Of a DNA stretch of 64,000 bases, positions 26,301 to 39,800 are shown piece after piece. Positions within the stretch are counted from its first letter, which is position 1. Each line of letters starts with the position of its first letter. This DNA comes from Amia ocellicauda (Eukaryota; Chordata; Actinopteri; Amiiformes; Amiidae). The notes under the pieces were generated by a model. It made no database searches and was not told the origin of the DNA. It saw nothing but the letters and a program-made list of their open reading frames with translations. Position numbers and translations under genes: made by a program. The DNA lies in contig NC_089869.1 in NCBI RefSeq assembly GCF_036373705.1, positions 14,147,676-14,211,675 of the forward strand. The letters run 5' to 3'.

Positions 26301-28400
26301 TACCATCAGTGGGTTGATGGGCTCAGCCACTGTGCTAAGAAGATTAGACTTGAGGAACTGTGAGCATCCCTCTGTAGGGATTAGAGCTAGAAAGCTGGGG
26401 GGCTTAGTGGAAAATGCTGAGGGACTGAGGAACAGCATGGGATGATATTGAAGGACAAGACTTGAGCAGGCACGGAAGAGCTTCTGTATTTTAGTCCCTG
26501 CTAAATTACACAATCAAATCATGACCCCCTGAGGGTTGAAAACGGGATCAGACATTTGCACCTCTGTTAATCCAGGAAGGGCCACGGCAGGACATTTAAG
26601 GTGGCTTCTCCTTTCACTGCCCATTTGCCCTCTGACCTCCTGACGTACAGAGGAAGCCATCTGGATCAGGAGGATGAGAGGAGTTATAGAGAGTAAGAAA
26701 CTAAACAAACAGGCTGCCTGGGCGCATACCCATCCACAGGCAGAGAGTACAGAGCTTTATTGGAAAAGAAAGAAAAAGCAAACAAGACTGTCTGTCAGCA
26801 GCCCAAAATCTGAACACAAAGGGGTGAGGGACAGACGAGCCCTCACTCACACTCAGGTTATGTTACTTACAAGGTCTGCACATCAGCTCTCATTAGAAGC
26901 AGATTTATTATTCTAAACACCATCTGCTCAATGACCATGGCCATAATGAGTAAAGCAAGCATAAATATTTCTGTTTTGAGTCTTCTTTGAGAGAAATACA
27001 GAACAGTGACACATTTGTTGTGTCACACATTACTGTAAACCTGCTGCTGAAAATGCCTCCAGTTCCAGAGAAGCCACATAAGCACGGCTGCAGAAAATCT
27101 GTTATTATCACTCCAAACACATCACAGTGCAGCTCCTTTACGGGCCTGCAAGAGCTTCTTGGGTCTGCGTTTATCCCTCTCATGAGTGCATGCTTTCTGT
27201 GGGCCTGCTTGTGTTGGCTGTGCGTGCAGGGGGAGGGGGCTGGGACAGGAGAAAGATAAATAAGCACAGCTCCCTCCCGCACAGCTCGGGGAGTGGGCCG
27301 GGTGAGCTGAAACAGCCTCCTAGCCGCACACTCGCACTCCGCTACACAAAGACAGCTCATTAACACTCTCTGTTTAAACAGGTGTCTGGCTGAGATGGGG
27401 GAGAGGTGGGAGGCGGGGGGGGGGCTGTGAAACACCTCTCCGAACAGATGACTCTAGCAGGGCAAGAGAGATGAGCAGAGGCACCGAGATGCAAACCCTT
27501 TCACCCATTACTTGTCTTGTTCACTGATTTTTTTGTGGAAGAAAACAAACTTACTGTTACCTTGATCTATTTTTGTTTTTACAGAATATCAAGTACCATA
27601 AAGCAGCAAAAATCATTTCAACATGCACTAACCTGATACCTAAAGATCACATTCTCCTAGATGGAAGTTAGATCTCCCTCTACCCACAATTCCATTGGCT
27701 CAGAATTCCAGAGTCCAAACCACATTCATAAATTGACTTACAAGCTGCTGGCATAGCCTAAATCCAGGCTCCGAGAGAGATTGGTCAGATCAGACTACTC
27801 ATCAACTAAAAGAAGACTATGCCCTCATTCCATACAGGAATATCCCACTGCTCAGCCTGTTACTCCTGGAGGTTTTTCTAAAACAAGAGATCCTCTTGTT
27901 TACAGCAAGCCAAAGTCAGCACTGACAGACAAGAGTACACAAAGGCTAGGGTAATGCAGAGCATCAATGCCTGGTTAATGAGGTCACAGAGCACCCTGTG
28001 GGCCCCCGAATGAGCAGACTGCCTGCACAGTCCCCATGCGGGACGGAGCACTGTCAGCGGCCGTGAACAGGAGGGACTGAAACAGCTTTAAATGAATGAG
28101 GTGCTGATGTGCACTCACAGGATAAAGGTAGGGGATTGTGTTTGACGCGAGGGCAGCACGCAGGTGTTTCCCTGTGCACCGCGGCAACTGGCCACCAGCC
28201 TTGAGGGACGCAGGCTTGGAAAGGAGGATTCCAAGATTCAATTGTAACCAGCAAACTATCCAAGGAATCCAAACTCCCGGGAGATGTAGTTGGATGTACA
28301 GTAGCGCTTAAAGACATGGAAGCATTTTGGACACATGAAGAGATTCATACATTACACATTATTAAAGAGACACACATCATATCGTTTTCAAACTTAAGCA
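17390..28400. other. ~11-kb gene-free interval between the spondin-like gene and slc25a28
   Basis: I found no exon of a recognisable protein on either strand. All frames of up to about 175 codons lack domains and matched splice partners. Simple sequence seen: C-rich and CCA runs at 19111-19134, CTC triplets at about 20377-20398, a GGCCT pentamer run at 21763-21783, TTAA-type repeats at 23672-23690, and a purine-rich stretch at about 24830-24920. Bases are moderately GC-rich compared with 1-13 kb. The interval could hold regulatory elements for the flanking developmental gene, but nothing in the sequence proves it. Confidence 0.5.
21763..21783. repeat. Short (GGCCT)4 tandem repeat
   Basis: Four consecutive GGCCT units in a GC-rich patch of the intergenic interval. 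Confidence 0.85.
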
Positions 28401-30622
28401 GATCGCTCTCACAAAGTTACTGCTTGACAGTTTTATTGATAGCTGACAAGGATTACAGGGCAGTCAGACCACAATCAATATGACCAGTTCCATTCATGAT
28501 TGGCTAACAAGCAGGTGCATTATGCCCTGGGCAGCAGTAAACAAAGTACATAGTGGAGTTCTCCAGGAAACAGAGGGCCTACTCATTCAAGACACGACCA
28601 TCACCATCAGCTGGCACAGAGACGCTGGGCACAAACCAGCCCGTAGGCCATTGTATCAGGGCACAGGCAGGTCACGTCTGCCACCCTCTCATTAGTGACC
28701 CGATGACCCCACTGTATTATACGACTGTAAGAAATACAAGGTGGAGCTTTAACCCGTTGTGCCGGAGGATGGGGTCGCCGTCAGTACACTTTTCAATGTT
28801 GCAAACCCTAACAATGGGGAATCAATAAACAGAATCTCTGTAATCTGAACTTCCATATATCCATAACAGATTCACTTTCACTCTTTGGTTTCTAGTCACA
28901 GAGCAGTCAGTTGATGCACAAGTAAGATGAAGGATATCATGACACTCACGTGACCGAGTTATACGCTGTAGTGATGCTGGTGTAACAAGTGGTCAAATAG
29001 GCATGCTAATAATACAAAAAATAACATTTGTTAATAATATAAATGGATAAGGCTAATAGGTATGTCATTATCTGTGTGGCTTCCCAAGTAATCCCTGATC
29101 ATACATTTTAAAAACATTGAGTACCATTGCTTTTCTTCAGATTGGCCTGGTACATTTACAACATTACACTGAGGCTTGTGGTTTAAGAAGCTTAAGAGGA
29201 ATGCATATATTGGTCTTATTTGACTCTTCTGCCATAGTGGGAACCCACCCCAGACTGTGTTCTCTATATTCTAAACTAGGGTGACCATAGTCAAACAATC
29301 GATCTGGTGTGGGTCAGCAGAAGAGACATCTGTAATGAGTGGAGGCTTCAACAGCAGTATGAAATGACTGACCATGTCAATTTAACATGTCGGTTTATTC
29401 TGAGACCTAAAAGCCATTAAAAAATAAAAACAAAAGAAAACAACAAAATTTAAAAGGGGAAGTGGACGATACTGGACATCGGACAATCTTGAGTTGTGTG
29501 TCCTATGTGAAGAATGCCCAAATGACCACATGCTACACCTCTTCACACTCGGGGTTTCACAGCGACCGCGGTCCACCTTCCAAACACCAGCCTCTGTCCG
29601 GGGCACTTGCATCATGGGGGCAGAAGCTTGGGATTCTAAAGGGCACCGAGCTATAGCCAGATTCACACCTGTTGAAGTCAATTAACTTGATGCGATTTCA
29701 CTGGTATACTACGACAGCAAAGCAGTCTCTGGAAATTGCACAGCTCTGAGGCAATGCAATGCCATGCATGTCACTGTAGCCATGCGGAGGGGTTCTACAG
29801 CAGAGAGACTGCCATGTATGCAGACAACGGATGGCCAGGATTCCGGGGTTGTAACAGTGCTGTCAGGAGACCAACTTGTCAAGTTTGCCATCTTACTTTA
29901 ACAAGCACATTAAGTTAAATTTGTTTTCCGATTGCCAAGGTCTGAGATCACTGGTGAAACCACACTCTGTACACGTCCTGCCAGGGACATTACTCCCACG
30001 CACTTTGGTTCTTCGGCACATGATCTCTCGACAAGAAAAGCTGTGCAATGCAGGGGTGTCAGTAAACAAGTTTCAAAGGGAACGCTACAGATCAAATAAA
30101 GCAGAATGTCTTGCCCCTTGGGGTGCAATTGTTGTACAGCCCTCTTAATGGGGGTTGAACTTTGTGTCTTTGTACCGGGGGCTAAACCAAATGAATATCA
30201 ACACAATGGGTCGATAAAGGCGGTGTTAAATATTCAATTCACACAAAACAGATAAGTTATGACCTCAGTGTGTCTGATGCAATCCAATACGAGAATGAAG
30301 CTGCAATGATAACCACCTTGGCCCCGGCCCCATCAAGCGTGTCGAGAGCCACAGGGCTGCTTAAAGTGCCGCCATCAGAAATAAAAATGTAGTAATGTTC
30401 TACAAGGTCACCGTTCCCCCTACTGGCTTACTGCTTCATTACAGATTTGGTTCCTGCTTGCCTTGGAGAAACCATTTTCACAGCACAGTGAGAAGAACAA
30501 TAGGGACCCCTTGTGGAAGGAGTAGGAATTACATTCTTTAAAATAAAAACTAGAGCAAAACATTAAACGGAGAGCAAAACAGTTTCGATGATGCACCAAA
30601 CTATATTGCTCACGACCCTTTC

Positions 30623-30628
30623 TTTATT
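30623..30628 (-). terminator. Candidate polyadenylation signal for slc25a28
   Basis: AATAAA on the minus strand, about 250 bp downstream of the slc25a28 stop. Further minus-strand AATAAA motifs at 29394-29399 and near 28431 would give 3' UTRs of about 1.5 or 2.4 kb. The sequence does not show which is used, so the UTR limit stays open. Confidence 0.4.
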
Positions 30629-30878
30629 ATTCTATATATATATTTTTTATTACGTACTGATCACACCTTTGTTCGCTATATCATGCATGGAACCCTAGAG
30701 CTCATGTTCATTGTGTGCGACTGAGAGGTAAGAGGGAGGAAATAGATTCTATGTGCGTTTCACTGTGTTCTAGTCAGTCATCATATAGATGCCCATCCAC
30801 ACAACACCCTTTTCTCATTACACTGAAGTGATGAGGACACTTTCTCTCCTCCCCGAGCAGGCGAGGGAGGCGGCAGCT

Positions 30879-33800
30879 CTACTTGTCGCTGTCCCGGTGT
30901 GCTTTCCGCTTCTCGTGTTGGTGTTTGGTGATGAAGTACTTGAAGAACTCGTAGACGGACCAGCTGATGGCCGTGGAAGGCATCTGGTAGATGATCCTGG
31001 CCTGCACGCCCTTGAAGTACGCAGGGATCCCACCCAGCCTGTACACAGTCCGGAAGGCGTGAGCCAGGCCCGAGATGTGTCCGCTCACATTCAGGGAGTG
31101 CAGCGCCAGGGACTCCTGCGTGTTCAGGAGCGTCTTGCACACGTCCAGTGGGGTGGTGGCGGCCGCGGCCAACGCCCCGGCAAGCGCCCCCGACACCATG
31201 TGCGAGGTGGGGTTGTACTGTCTGTGGGGGTTCAGCGTCTCCTGCAGGGACTCGTAGGCCATGAAGTGCAGGGCCTGGAAGGGGACGTTCATGGTGAGCT
31301 GGGTGGTGTAGCTGCGGTAGAACGCACCCGCACCCTCCTTCTGCCACACCGCTCTCATACAGTCTAAAACGCTGCGGTACGGAGAGTTGTACATCTGCAT
31401 CCTTTGCTTCACCACTGGGAGGGGATACGGCAGCGTGGAGAGGAGAGGGAAGGCACAGACGTGTTGATTACCATTTGGTAGTCAAAGGCCAGAAAGGTCC
31501 AGGTGACGGGGAGGAAAGGGAAGAAGGAAAAAGTGCATCAGACAGGCTGGATGAAATCACAACAATTTTAAATCTCAAACAGCTTAGAGGACAGGAGTGT
31601 AAGGCTGTGTACATCATCTGGCACTTCAACCAGAATCTGCTTCATCACACAAGTATCGTTCTGGGACTCAATGAACAGCTGCAGCAGCACGTGCGCTTTA
31701 TTTGAACAGAGATGATCAAGTCTGTTTCACACGGAAAGGAAGGCCATTAGAGGAAAGGCACCGCGTCTGAACGCTCAGCGCTGCCGGGAGTTCAAAGCAG
31801 CTGCACAGGTGTCTTCTGGCCCACGAGCAGCGACGCCTTCACACACACCTGGTCACGCTCGCCTTGACCTTGGGCCTGGAAGCCTACATACTCCTGATGA
31901 CCCCTTCCCAGCTGGCCACTCCTCTGTGACAGGAGGGACGCTAATTAAGCTGTTACTGAGCTGGGCTGCTCTTTGTTATTGTAAAGTGAGCTAGGGCTCT
32001 GTGGGCTAGTCCATCATTCAACTGAAGCACGGAGGTGACAGGGCGCTGCAGCCACTTTCTCCAAACATGTAAACTATATAGGCTACCTATTATTTCCTAA
32101 ATCAGAGCCCTTTAATTATTTTAAACAGTAGGGTTTTTTAAGTTAAGTATAAAATTGCGTAAGAAATTCATTATCTTATTAAGGAACCATTTAAAATTTA
32201 AGCAAACTATTAGTTCAATTAAGTAATTGAGAGCTCAGTTGGAACAAAAACCAGCAGGGTAGGGGTTCCTCCGGGACCAGGGTTGAGAACCACTGACCTA
32301 ATGTCATGTCAGAGCTCCACCTGCAATTACAAACTTATAACTGGCTACATGCAAAACTGAATGCATTTCTCACTTGTATTTTGATTAAAATAAAATTAGT
32401 AAAATAGGTTTACCTTCAGCTGGGTTCATGGCAGCGTCGTGAAGCAAAGTGGCCACGCAACCTGCAGCACCTGTAAAATAAACTCTGAGAGGTAAGAACA
32501 GCAGCCAGTGTGTGGACAGAGGTAGAACTCGGTCAGTATTTTATCTATAGGTATGACAATCAAAAGTATTACGATTCAGTTCCAATGGATAGAAACATTA
32601 GCTCAATTTGAGAAAGTGACCTTGTAGGGGGTGGGATTCCTGAGGACGAAATACAAACAGTCATAGCGAGAAGTGGAGCCAACTTCCAATGTTTATAGAA
32701 ATGAATGTCAAGCACGTGGCAGAGGTTTTGGCAGCAACTGAAATGCCTTTCCACTCAGGGGCTATTGAGGGAGGATGCTGCACAAATGAGACTGAGAAAA
32801 CTGCTTTTAAATCATTCAGTGTTTGATACTTTATTTTCTAAATGAAGAAATGTTGGGATGTCTGATCTTGAGGACCATTCTGGCAAGTTCCAGAGATGAA
32901 CTAAAGAAATAAACCAGCACTGAAATGCGGAGGTATGAAGGATCTTGTCTCAGTTCAATTCCACATAGAGTTACCAGATTCAAAGCAGGAACAACTGACA
33001 TTGATATGCAGCAAAAGGGAACAATGGAACCCAAGATGGAACAGTCTTTGCACTCTCAAAGCAAAGGGTGCCCCCTGGTGGAGAACAGTGGCAGTCCATC
33101 CAGTTGTCAGGGAGTGGCCGGCGACCACACTTCATCTAGAAAGCATGCAGGAGCTTACTTACCCAGCTTCCCCCTGACCTGGAACAAGGGAAAAGAAGAG
33201 AAGAAAGAAGGAATGGAATATGGAGCATCAGTTTTGCCACAGTAACAGTGTTCAGGAACCCTCAAATCCTGGAATCTGATTTCCATCTTCCACACAAACA
33301 AGCCTCCTTCAATGCCACGCTGCTCACAAACCTCTCCATACAGCTCTACATCCTTAATACTGTGTGATGCAGCTTTAATGCAAGTAGCATTTCTTACTTC
33401 TTCTCACAAATATGAACTTGGAAAGCATCCAGTTCTAGAGTCATCTTAATATTCCACTAAGGAAGCAATCACCACTTATGGTGTTATGCTCCAATCAAAG
33501 ACAATCACAAAGCATGCATACAGGTTTAGTCAGAGACATATTTCCAATCATCATAATCTGTTTCGTGTTGATCTCTTGAACTTCAAACCAAGTAACTGTG
33601 AAGCTTGGAGGTTTGCAACAAACAAACTGAAAACATGTTCTTTAAAAATCAATTCAAGTTTATGGCTAAAAATATTTCTCAAAATCCATCAAATCACATT
33701 ATTATAGCCGTGAGTGACGTGCAAATTGAATACAGAGGGCCTGACAGAACAGGCAGTTCTCAGAACACGCGCTTGCAATAGAGATCAAATTGATCTAATC

Positions 33801-36800
33801 TGTTCACCCTGCACAGAAGTATTAAAGCTTCAGAATGCAATTTAAACCAAGTTTTTTTTATGAAAGTGTGCCAATTCTTCAAGACAAATGCAATACAAAA
33901 CAATAGATCTTCAAAAACAACTAAAGTTCTTGGAAGCTTTACACTGTAACAATTAATCCCCTCCCACAGAACACAGAATTATAGCTTCTACATATATTGA
34001 AGTGAACTTCGGGAAACCATGGTATTCAGTAGCTATTACAAGGATCATCAGTAAACACTGGTAGCACTGTATTTGACAAAAGGCACGTGTTCATGTGTGG
34101 ACTGGTCAACACCTGCTAAATGACAGCAGCACTTGGAAATGGAGTAGAAAACCAGCTAGCAAAGCTGTACAGTGTGGCGTCAGATTGACACCTTGTTGTG
34201 CTATATACACCAAAAGGAAGCCATTCATGCCCAGGAGGTGAGCTAAAGAGCAAGAAACCACTGCAAAGAACAATTTTCAATATCTATAATAGCCCATACC
34301 TTCTCAATACACTATATTTATTAGAGTTAGTAATGCCTCATATTTCCAGATTTTGTTTTCAGATATTCCACAAAACCACATTTCTCAGTCCCCAGTCCTT
34401 TTTGACAAGAACATAAGGTAGTAACATTGAAACTACAGACAGAGCTGGAAACAAAATAGGATTGGTGCTGAATTCAAAGGAAAGAAAATGTAATTTGTAA
34501 GAAAGTTATGAAGGTAAAAGCAAGGGATGTATTGTTAATAACAGCTTTTCCAAATGTAATTAAAGTCATGAGGTCCAAGTAAGCTTAACTGTCTGTCACG
34601 TTATTAATATTAAACTGGAAAAGTTCAAATTCGAAGTAAACAAAACAAAACTTCAATCCGAATTTTTCAAAGAATTAAAACAAACAAAAATACACATTAA
34701 TTTTTTTTAAAATCCAGCTTATTCATAACACTTAAAATATATGATTTGATAGCTCTGGCATGGTCCATTATTACACCTCAGATCCTTAAGAGACCACAAC
34801 CATCAACACAACTAGGAATACTCCATTTCCCTGAAGAGGGGTTACTGCGGGACATGCTAGTGTGCGATTGTGTGTGAGGGCTGTTTGTGTCTGTGTGAAT
34901 GCCCCTTTGCTGGGAGAGGAAGGACCGTGGTACCGTTCGCCACATGACTGTTAGCCCCCGGGTGGATGACATCACTCAGTGTCTTTTTTAGCTTCTCGTA
35001 ACAGGCGAAGTAGAGGGCGTGGGCGGGGCCAGCCCCTGTTGCCGTGACATTTAACCCTCGCATGGGCCGCCAGATGCCCTCCGTCCTGACAATGCGCTGC
35101 AGGGCGTCCATCACGTTGCGGTACCGTGCGTCTGGCTCAGGCTGTAGACTCTGCATCCGGGTCTGTGGAGAGACAGGCCACCCGCGTTAGTCCTGGACTC
35201 AAGAGTCAAGGCAGCAGATCCTAACACTTGACCCTCGGCATCTAACTGCTACAACACACAATGACAATCTATTGCAGAAAAAGTTAAACAATGTTGATCA
35301 TTTGTAAACTGAAAAAGCATTATAATAGTTCATCTTCATTATGGAGAACTTAGGTTTGTAAAAGGCTTTGACATTTGTATACATAGAAAATCAACATTTC
35401 TGGGTATTGTTTTTACCCTACCCTAAAACTTATTTCATAACATGCATTAAACAAATTATTAACGATGGCCAAATTGACAAAGACATGCTATTGCCACTGG
35501 TAAAGGGCCAGTTCACACACTATCTCTGCCAGACACTTGGAACGAGGAGAGGGGTGACAGTCAGCTAACAGACATTCCAGTCTTGAGTCCCGCAACGCCA
35601 TGAAGTGCAAGGCAATTTACTCATTCAGGCTACAGCTTAACCATTCAGTTCACAGGGCTGAAATTAATACACTAGTGAATAACTGGGTCTTTTTCCGCTT
35701 TCTAAAGTCCCACTCAAAGCTGAAATCGGTTAGCTAAAAGGTTAACCTTTGAACATTTTGGACATTCTCTCATCTCATATTGACTAGATGGGTCCATAGT
35801 ATTACAAGAACCAAGTAAATGTAAGTACTATAGTGCACATCTTGGGAAGAGACTGCACGTGTATTTGACATAGAGTGCATCCATTTAATAATAACACTCT
35901 GTTAATATGAGACTACATCTCATGTGGCATTTAAACACTGGTCTAGTCTATCATTTGAATCTTCAGGCTAGTGTCATTCCTTTGTGTTGGGAAAAAAAAA
36001 AACCTGTGTGATACAAACATAATTGTTGGATCCTAAACAACAGGTTGTATTCACCCAAGTTATTTATAGCATTCCTAAATATTTTCTTGAAAATGACAGC
36101 CTATGAGATATGCTAGTAAAGATTATATATTTACAATGCAATTAAAAATAAACAAGTCTTACTGTATTAAAAATAAAACTTACTTATTAGAAAAAAAGAT
36201 TCCCATTGTAGCAGTTTACCTTTTTCAGGTTTAACAAGTTTGCAGTTGCAGGTATTTAATATTTCATGTTTGATTTCTATGAAGGACTATACACTCACCT
36301 AAAGGATTATTAGGAACACCTTACTAATACTGTGTTTGACCCCCTTTCGCCTTCAGAACTGCCTTAATTCTACGTGGCATTGATTCAACAAGGTGCTGAA
36401 AGCATTCTTTAGAAATGTTGGCCCATATTGATAGGAGAGCAACTTGCAGTTGATGGAGATTTGTGGGATGCACATCCAGGGCACGAAGCTCCCGTTCCAC
36501 CACATCCCAAAGATGCTCTATTGGGTTGAGATCTGGTGACTGTGGGGGCCAGTTTAGTACAGTGAACTCATTGTCATGTTCAAGAAACCAATTTGAAATC
36601 ATTCGACCTTTGTGACATGGTGCATTATCCTGCTGGAAGTAGCCATCAGAGGATGGGTACATGGTGGTCATAAAGGGATGGACATGGTCAGAAACAATGC
36701 TCAGGTAGGCCGTGGCATTTAAACGATGCCCAATTGGCACTAAGGGGCCTAAAGTGTGCCAAGAAAACATCCCCCACACCATTACACCACCACCAGCAGC

Positions 36801-39800
36801 CTGCACAGTGGTAACAAGGCATGATGGATCCATGTTCTCATTCTGTTTACGCCAAATTCTGACTCTACCATCTGAATGTCTCAACAGAAATCGAGACTCA
36901 TCAGACCAGGCAACATTTTTCCAGTCTTCAACTGTCCAATTTTGGTGAGCTTGTGCAAATTGTAGCCTCTTTTTCCTATTTGTAGTGGAGATGAGTGGTA
37001 CCCGGTGGGCTCTTCTGCTGTTGTAGCCCATCCGCCTCAAGGTTGTACGTGTTGTGGCTTCACAAATGCTTTGCTGCATACCTCGGTTGTAACGAGTGGT
37101 TATTTCAGTCAAAGTTGCTCTTCTATCAGCTTGAATCAGTCGGCCCATTCTCCTCTGACCTCTAGCATCAACAAGGCATTTTCGCCCACAGGACTGCCGC
37201 ATACTGGATGTTTTTCCCTTTTCACACCATTCTTTGTAAACCCTAGAAATGGTTGTGCGTGAAAATCCCAGTAACTGAGCGGATTGTGAAATACTCAGAC
37301 CGGCCCGTCTGGCACCAACAACCATGCCACGCTCAAAATTGCTTAAATCACCTTTCTTTCCCATTCAGACATTCAGTTTGGAGTTCAGGAGATTGTCTTG
37401 ACCAGGACCACACCCCTAAATGCATTGAAGCAACTGCCATGTGATTGGTTGGTTAGATAATTGCATTAATGAGAAATTGAACAGGTGTTCCTAATAATCC
37501 TTTAGGTGAGTGTACACTGAAGATGGTAAATTGGTTTCAGGAATAAAGTAGGAAAAGAGTGCGTTAAACGCATTTGGTGAATTCCATGTAAAGTGAAATG
37601 GAAAAATGAAATAAGAACAAGTTATGAGGATTGCTATTTATAGGATTCTCAAGAATTCATTATTTATTTATTTCAACTAAATGAAAAATTTACATTCACA
37701 GGAGACACCTGGGTTCATGGGTTAATTTGATCTAAACAAAAAAAGCATAATTTCCAGGTTGCGAACAGGTGGGAATTTAAAAAGACAGAGAAACCTCCAG
37801 GACTATGGCCCTACAGGACCAGAGCTGGCTATGTTGAGAAATAGAAACCGTTTGATCAAAAACAAACAAAACAAAAAGTCTGTGTTTTTTGTTATGTTTG
37901 GTTTTATATAAAAAATGTTTTTCCACTGATTGTTTTAATCTAAAAAGCTGTAAAAGTTCACACAGACATTACTGTGTTATAAAAGCTAGTTATTTGCTTT
38001 CTCCTTTTATCAGAATGCAACAACTTGTACAGAGGTCCTACCATGCAAGGGTATGATTCAATCTAACAAGAACAATAAAGAATAAAATGTTAAATTGAGC
38101 AGCCAGCCACTGCTTTGTAGTCAGCACACATGCCTTCCGAAATCTATTTGAAGGTGTTGGGCCTGCCCTCAGTCAAATATTTGAACTCTTAGCCTTTAAA
38201 TGCAGAAAGCTTTTCTACATCCGAGTTGCAGTGAAGGCCTGCAGCTGTGCAAGACATCAATGAAACCCAGCATTGTTTGATGAGCATTTCATAGTGACTG
38301 AGACAGCTGACTGCGCTCATGTCTCCCACACTGTGATGGCCAAACAAAACACACCAGAAAGATACAAAACTGGCAGCAACACTGACAAACTGCCCAGAAG
38401 GTGTGCCATGTTTCTTTTTGTTTGTTTAACATAGAAACAAAATGTAAGTGTTGGGAGATTATTATATTTAAACATAGTTATAGATATATATTACAGAAAA
38501 TAATGCACGTCACTACCTATTACAAAGACTACAAGAACAAGTAAAGTATAGCTTGGTACATACAGGTAGTTCTGGGGATTCAAATATAAGATCTTTAGTT
38601 ACAAAGTAGTTTCAAAGTTACCCAAGCTTACCCAAGTTATGTATCATTATGTTTAGAAGTAATTAGTGAGACTGTGAATTCATGTAACATTTTCTTGACA
38701 TTACCATTCTTTCCTTTTCCTTTCCAGACTTGAAACGCCTATTCTCTTTTAATTACAATCATTACCCGTGAATGTAAAATTAAACGTTACCACTGTGTAC
38801 AACATTTATGATTGACACGTTTGGTGATGTGCTCCTACTCAGACTATTAATTCAGGTCAGCCTGAGAAGCAAAATGGTCTAAGAGAATCTGTATGTACGC
38901 ATGAATTAGCAGCCAACTTGAGGACTGCAATAACATGGAAATGTGTGTGTGTGGGGGGGAGCCAATTTTAGCATCAACTTCCTTTTTGTGGTTAAAGGAA
39001 ATGGAAGTAACTAAGAATTAAAGAACTTTAAAGCTTGAGGAGATCCCTAAAACAAGTTCTGACTGGGAGCAGTGTGACACAGTGAGGGGAAAAAAGTATT
39101 TGATCCCCTGCTGATTTTGTACGTTTGCCCACTGACAAAGAAATGATCAGTCTATAATTTTAATGGTAGCTGTATTTTAACAGTGAGAGACCGAATAACA
39201 ACACAAAAATCCAGAAAAACGCATTTCAAAAAAGTTATAAATTGATTTGCATGTTAATGAGGGAAATAAGTATTTGATCCCCTATCAATCAGCAAGATTT
39301 CTGGCTCCCAGGTGTCTTTTATACAGGTAACGAGCTGAGATTAGGAGCACTCTCTTAAAGGGAGTGCTCCTAATCTCAGCTCGTTACCTGTATAAAAGAC
39401 ACCTGTCCACAGAAGCAATCAATCAATCAGAATCCAAACTCTCCACCATGGCCAAGACCAAAGAGCTGTCCAAGGATGTCAGGGACAAGATTGTAGACCT
39501 ACACAAGGCTGGAATGGGCTACAAGACCATCGCCAAGCAGCTTGGTGAGAAGGTGACAACAGTTGGTGCGATTATTCGCAAATGGAAGAAACACAAAATA
39601 ACTGTCAGTCTCCCTCGGTCTGGGGCTCCATGCAAGATCTTCCCTCGTGGAGTTTCAATGATCATGAGAACGGTGAGGAATCAGCCCAGAACTACACGGG
39701 AGGATCTTGTTAATGATCTCAAGGCAGCTGGGACCATAGTCACCAAGAAAACAATTGGTAACACACTACGCCGTGACGGACTGAAATCCTGCAGCGCCCG

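Noticed and set aside
26908-27435. 175-codon minus-strand frame in the intergenic interval
   Set aside because: No domain, no matched splice sites and low-complexity composition; length is within chance for this GC content.
36712-37444. Plus-strand open frames opposite the DD36E transposase, repeated at 46976-47708
   Set aside because: They are antisense shadows of the transposase and appear at both copies only because the copies are near-identical.
39364-39447. ATG 39364 as the start of the DD34E transposase
   Set aside because: The first 28 codons lie largely in the right arm of the hairpin; the family start is MAKTKEL at 39448.
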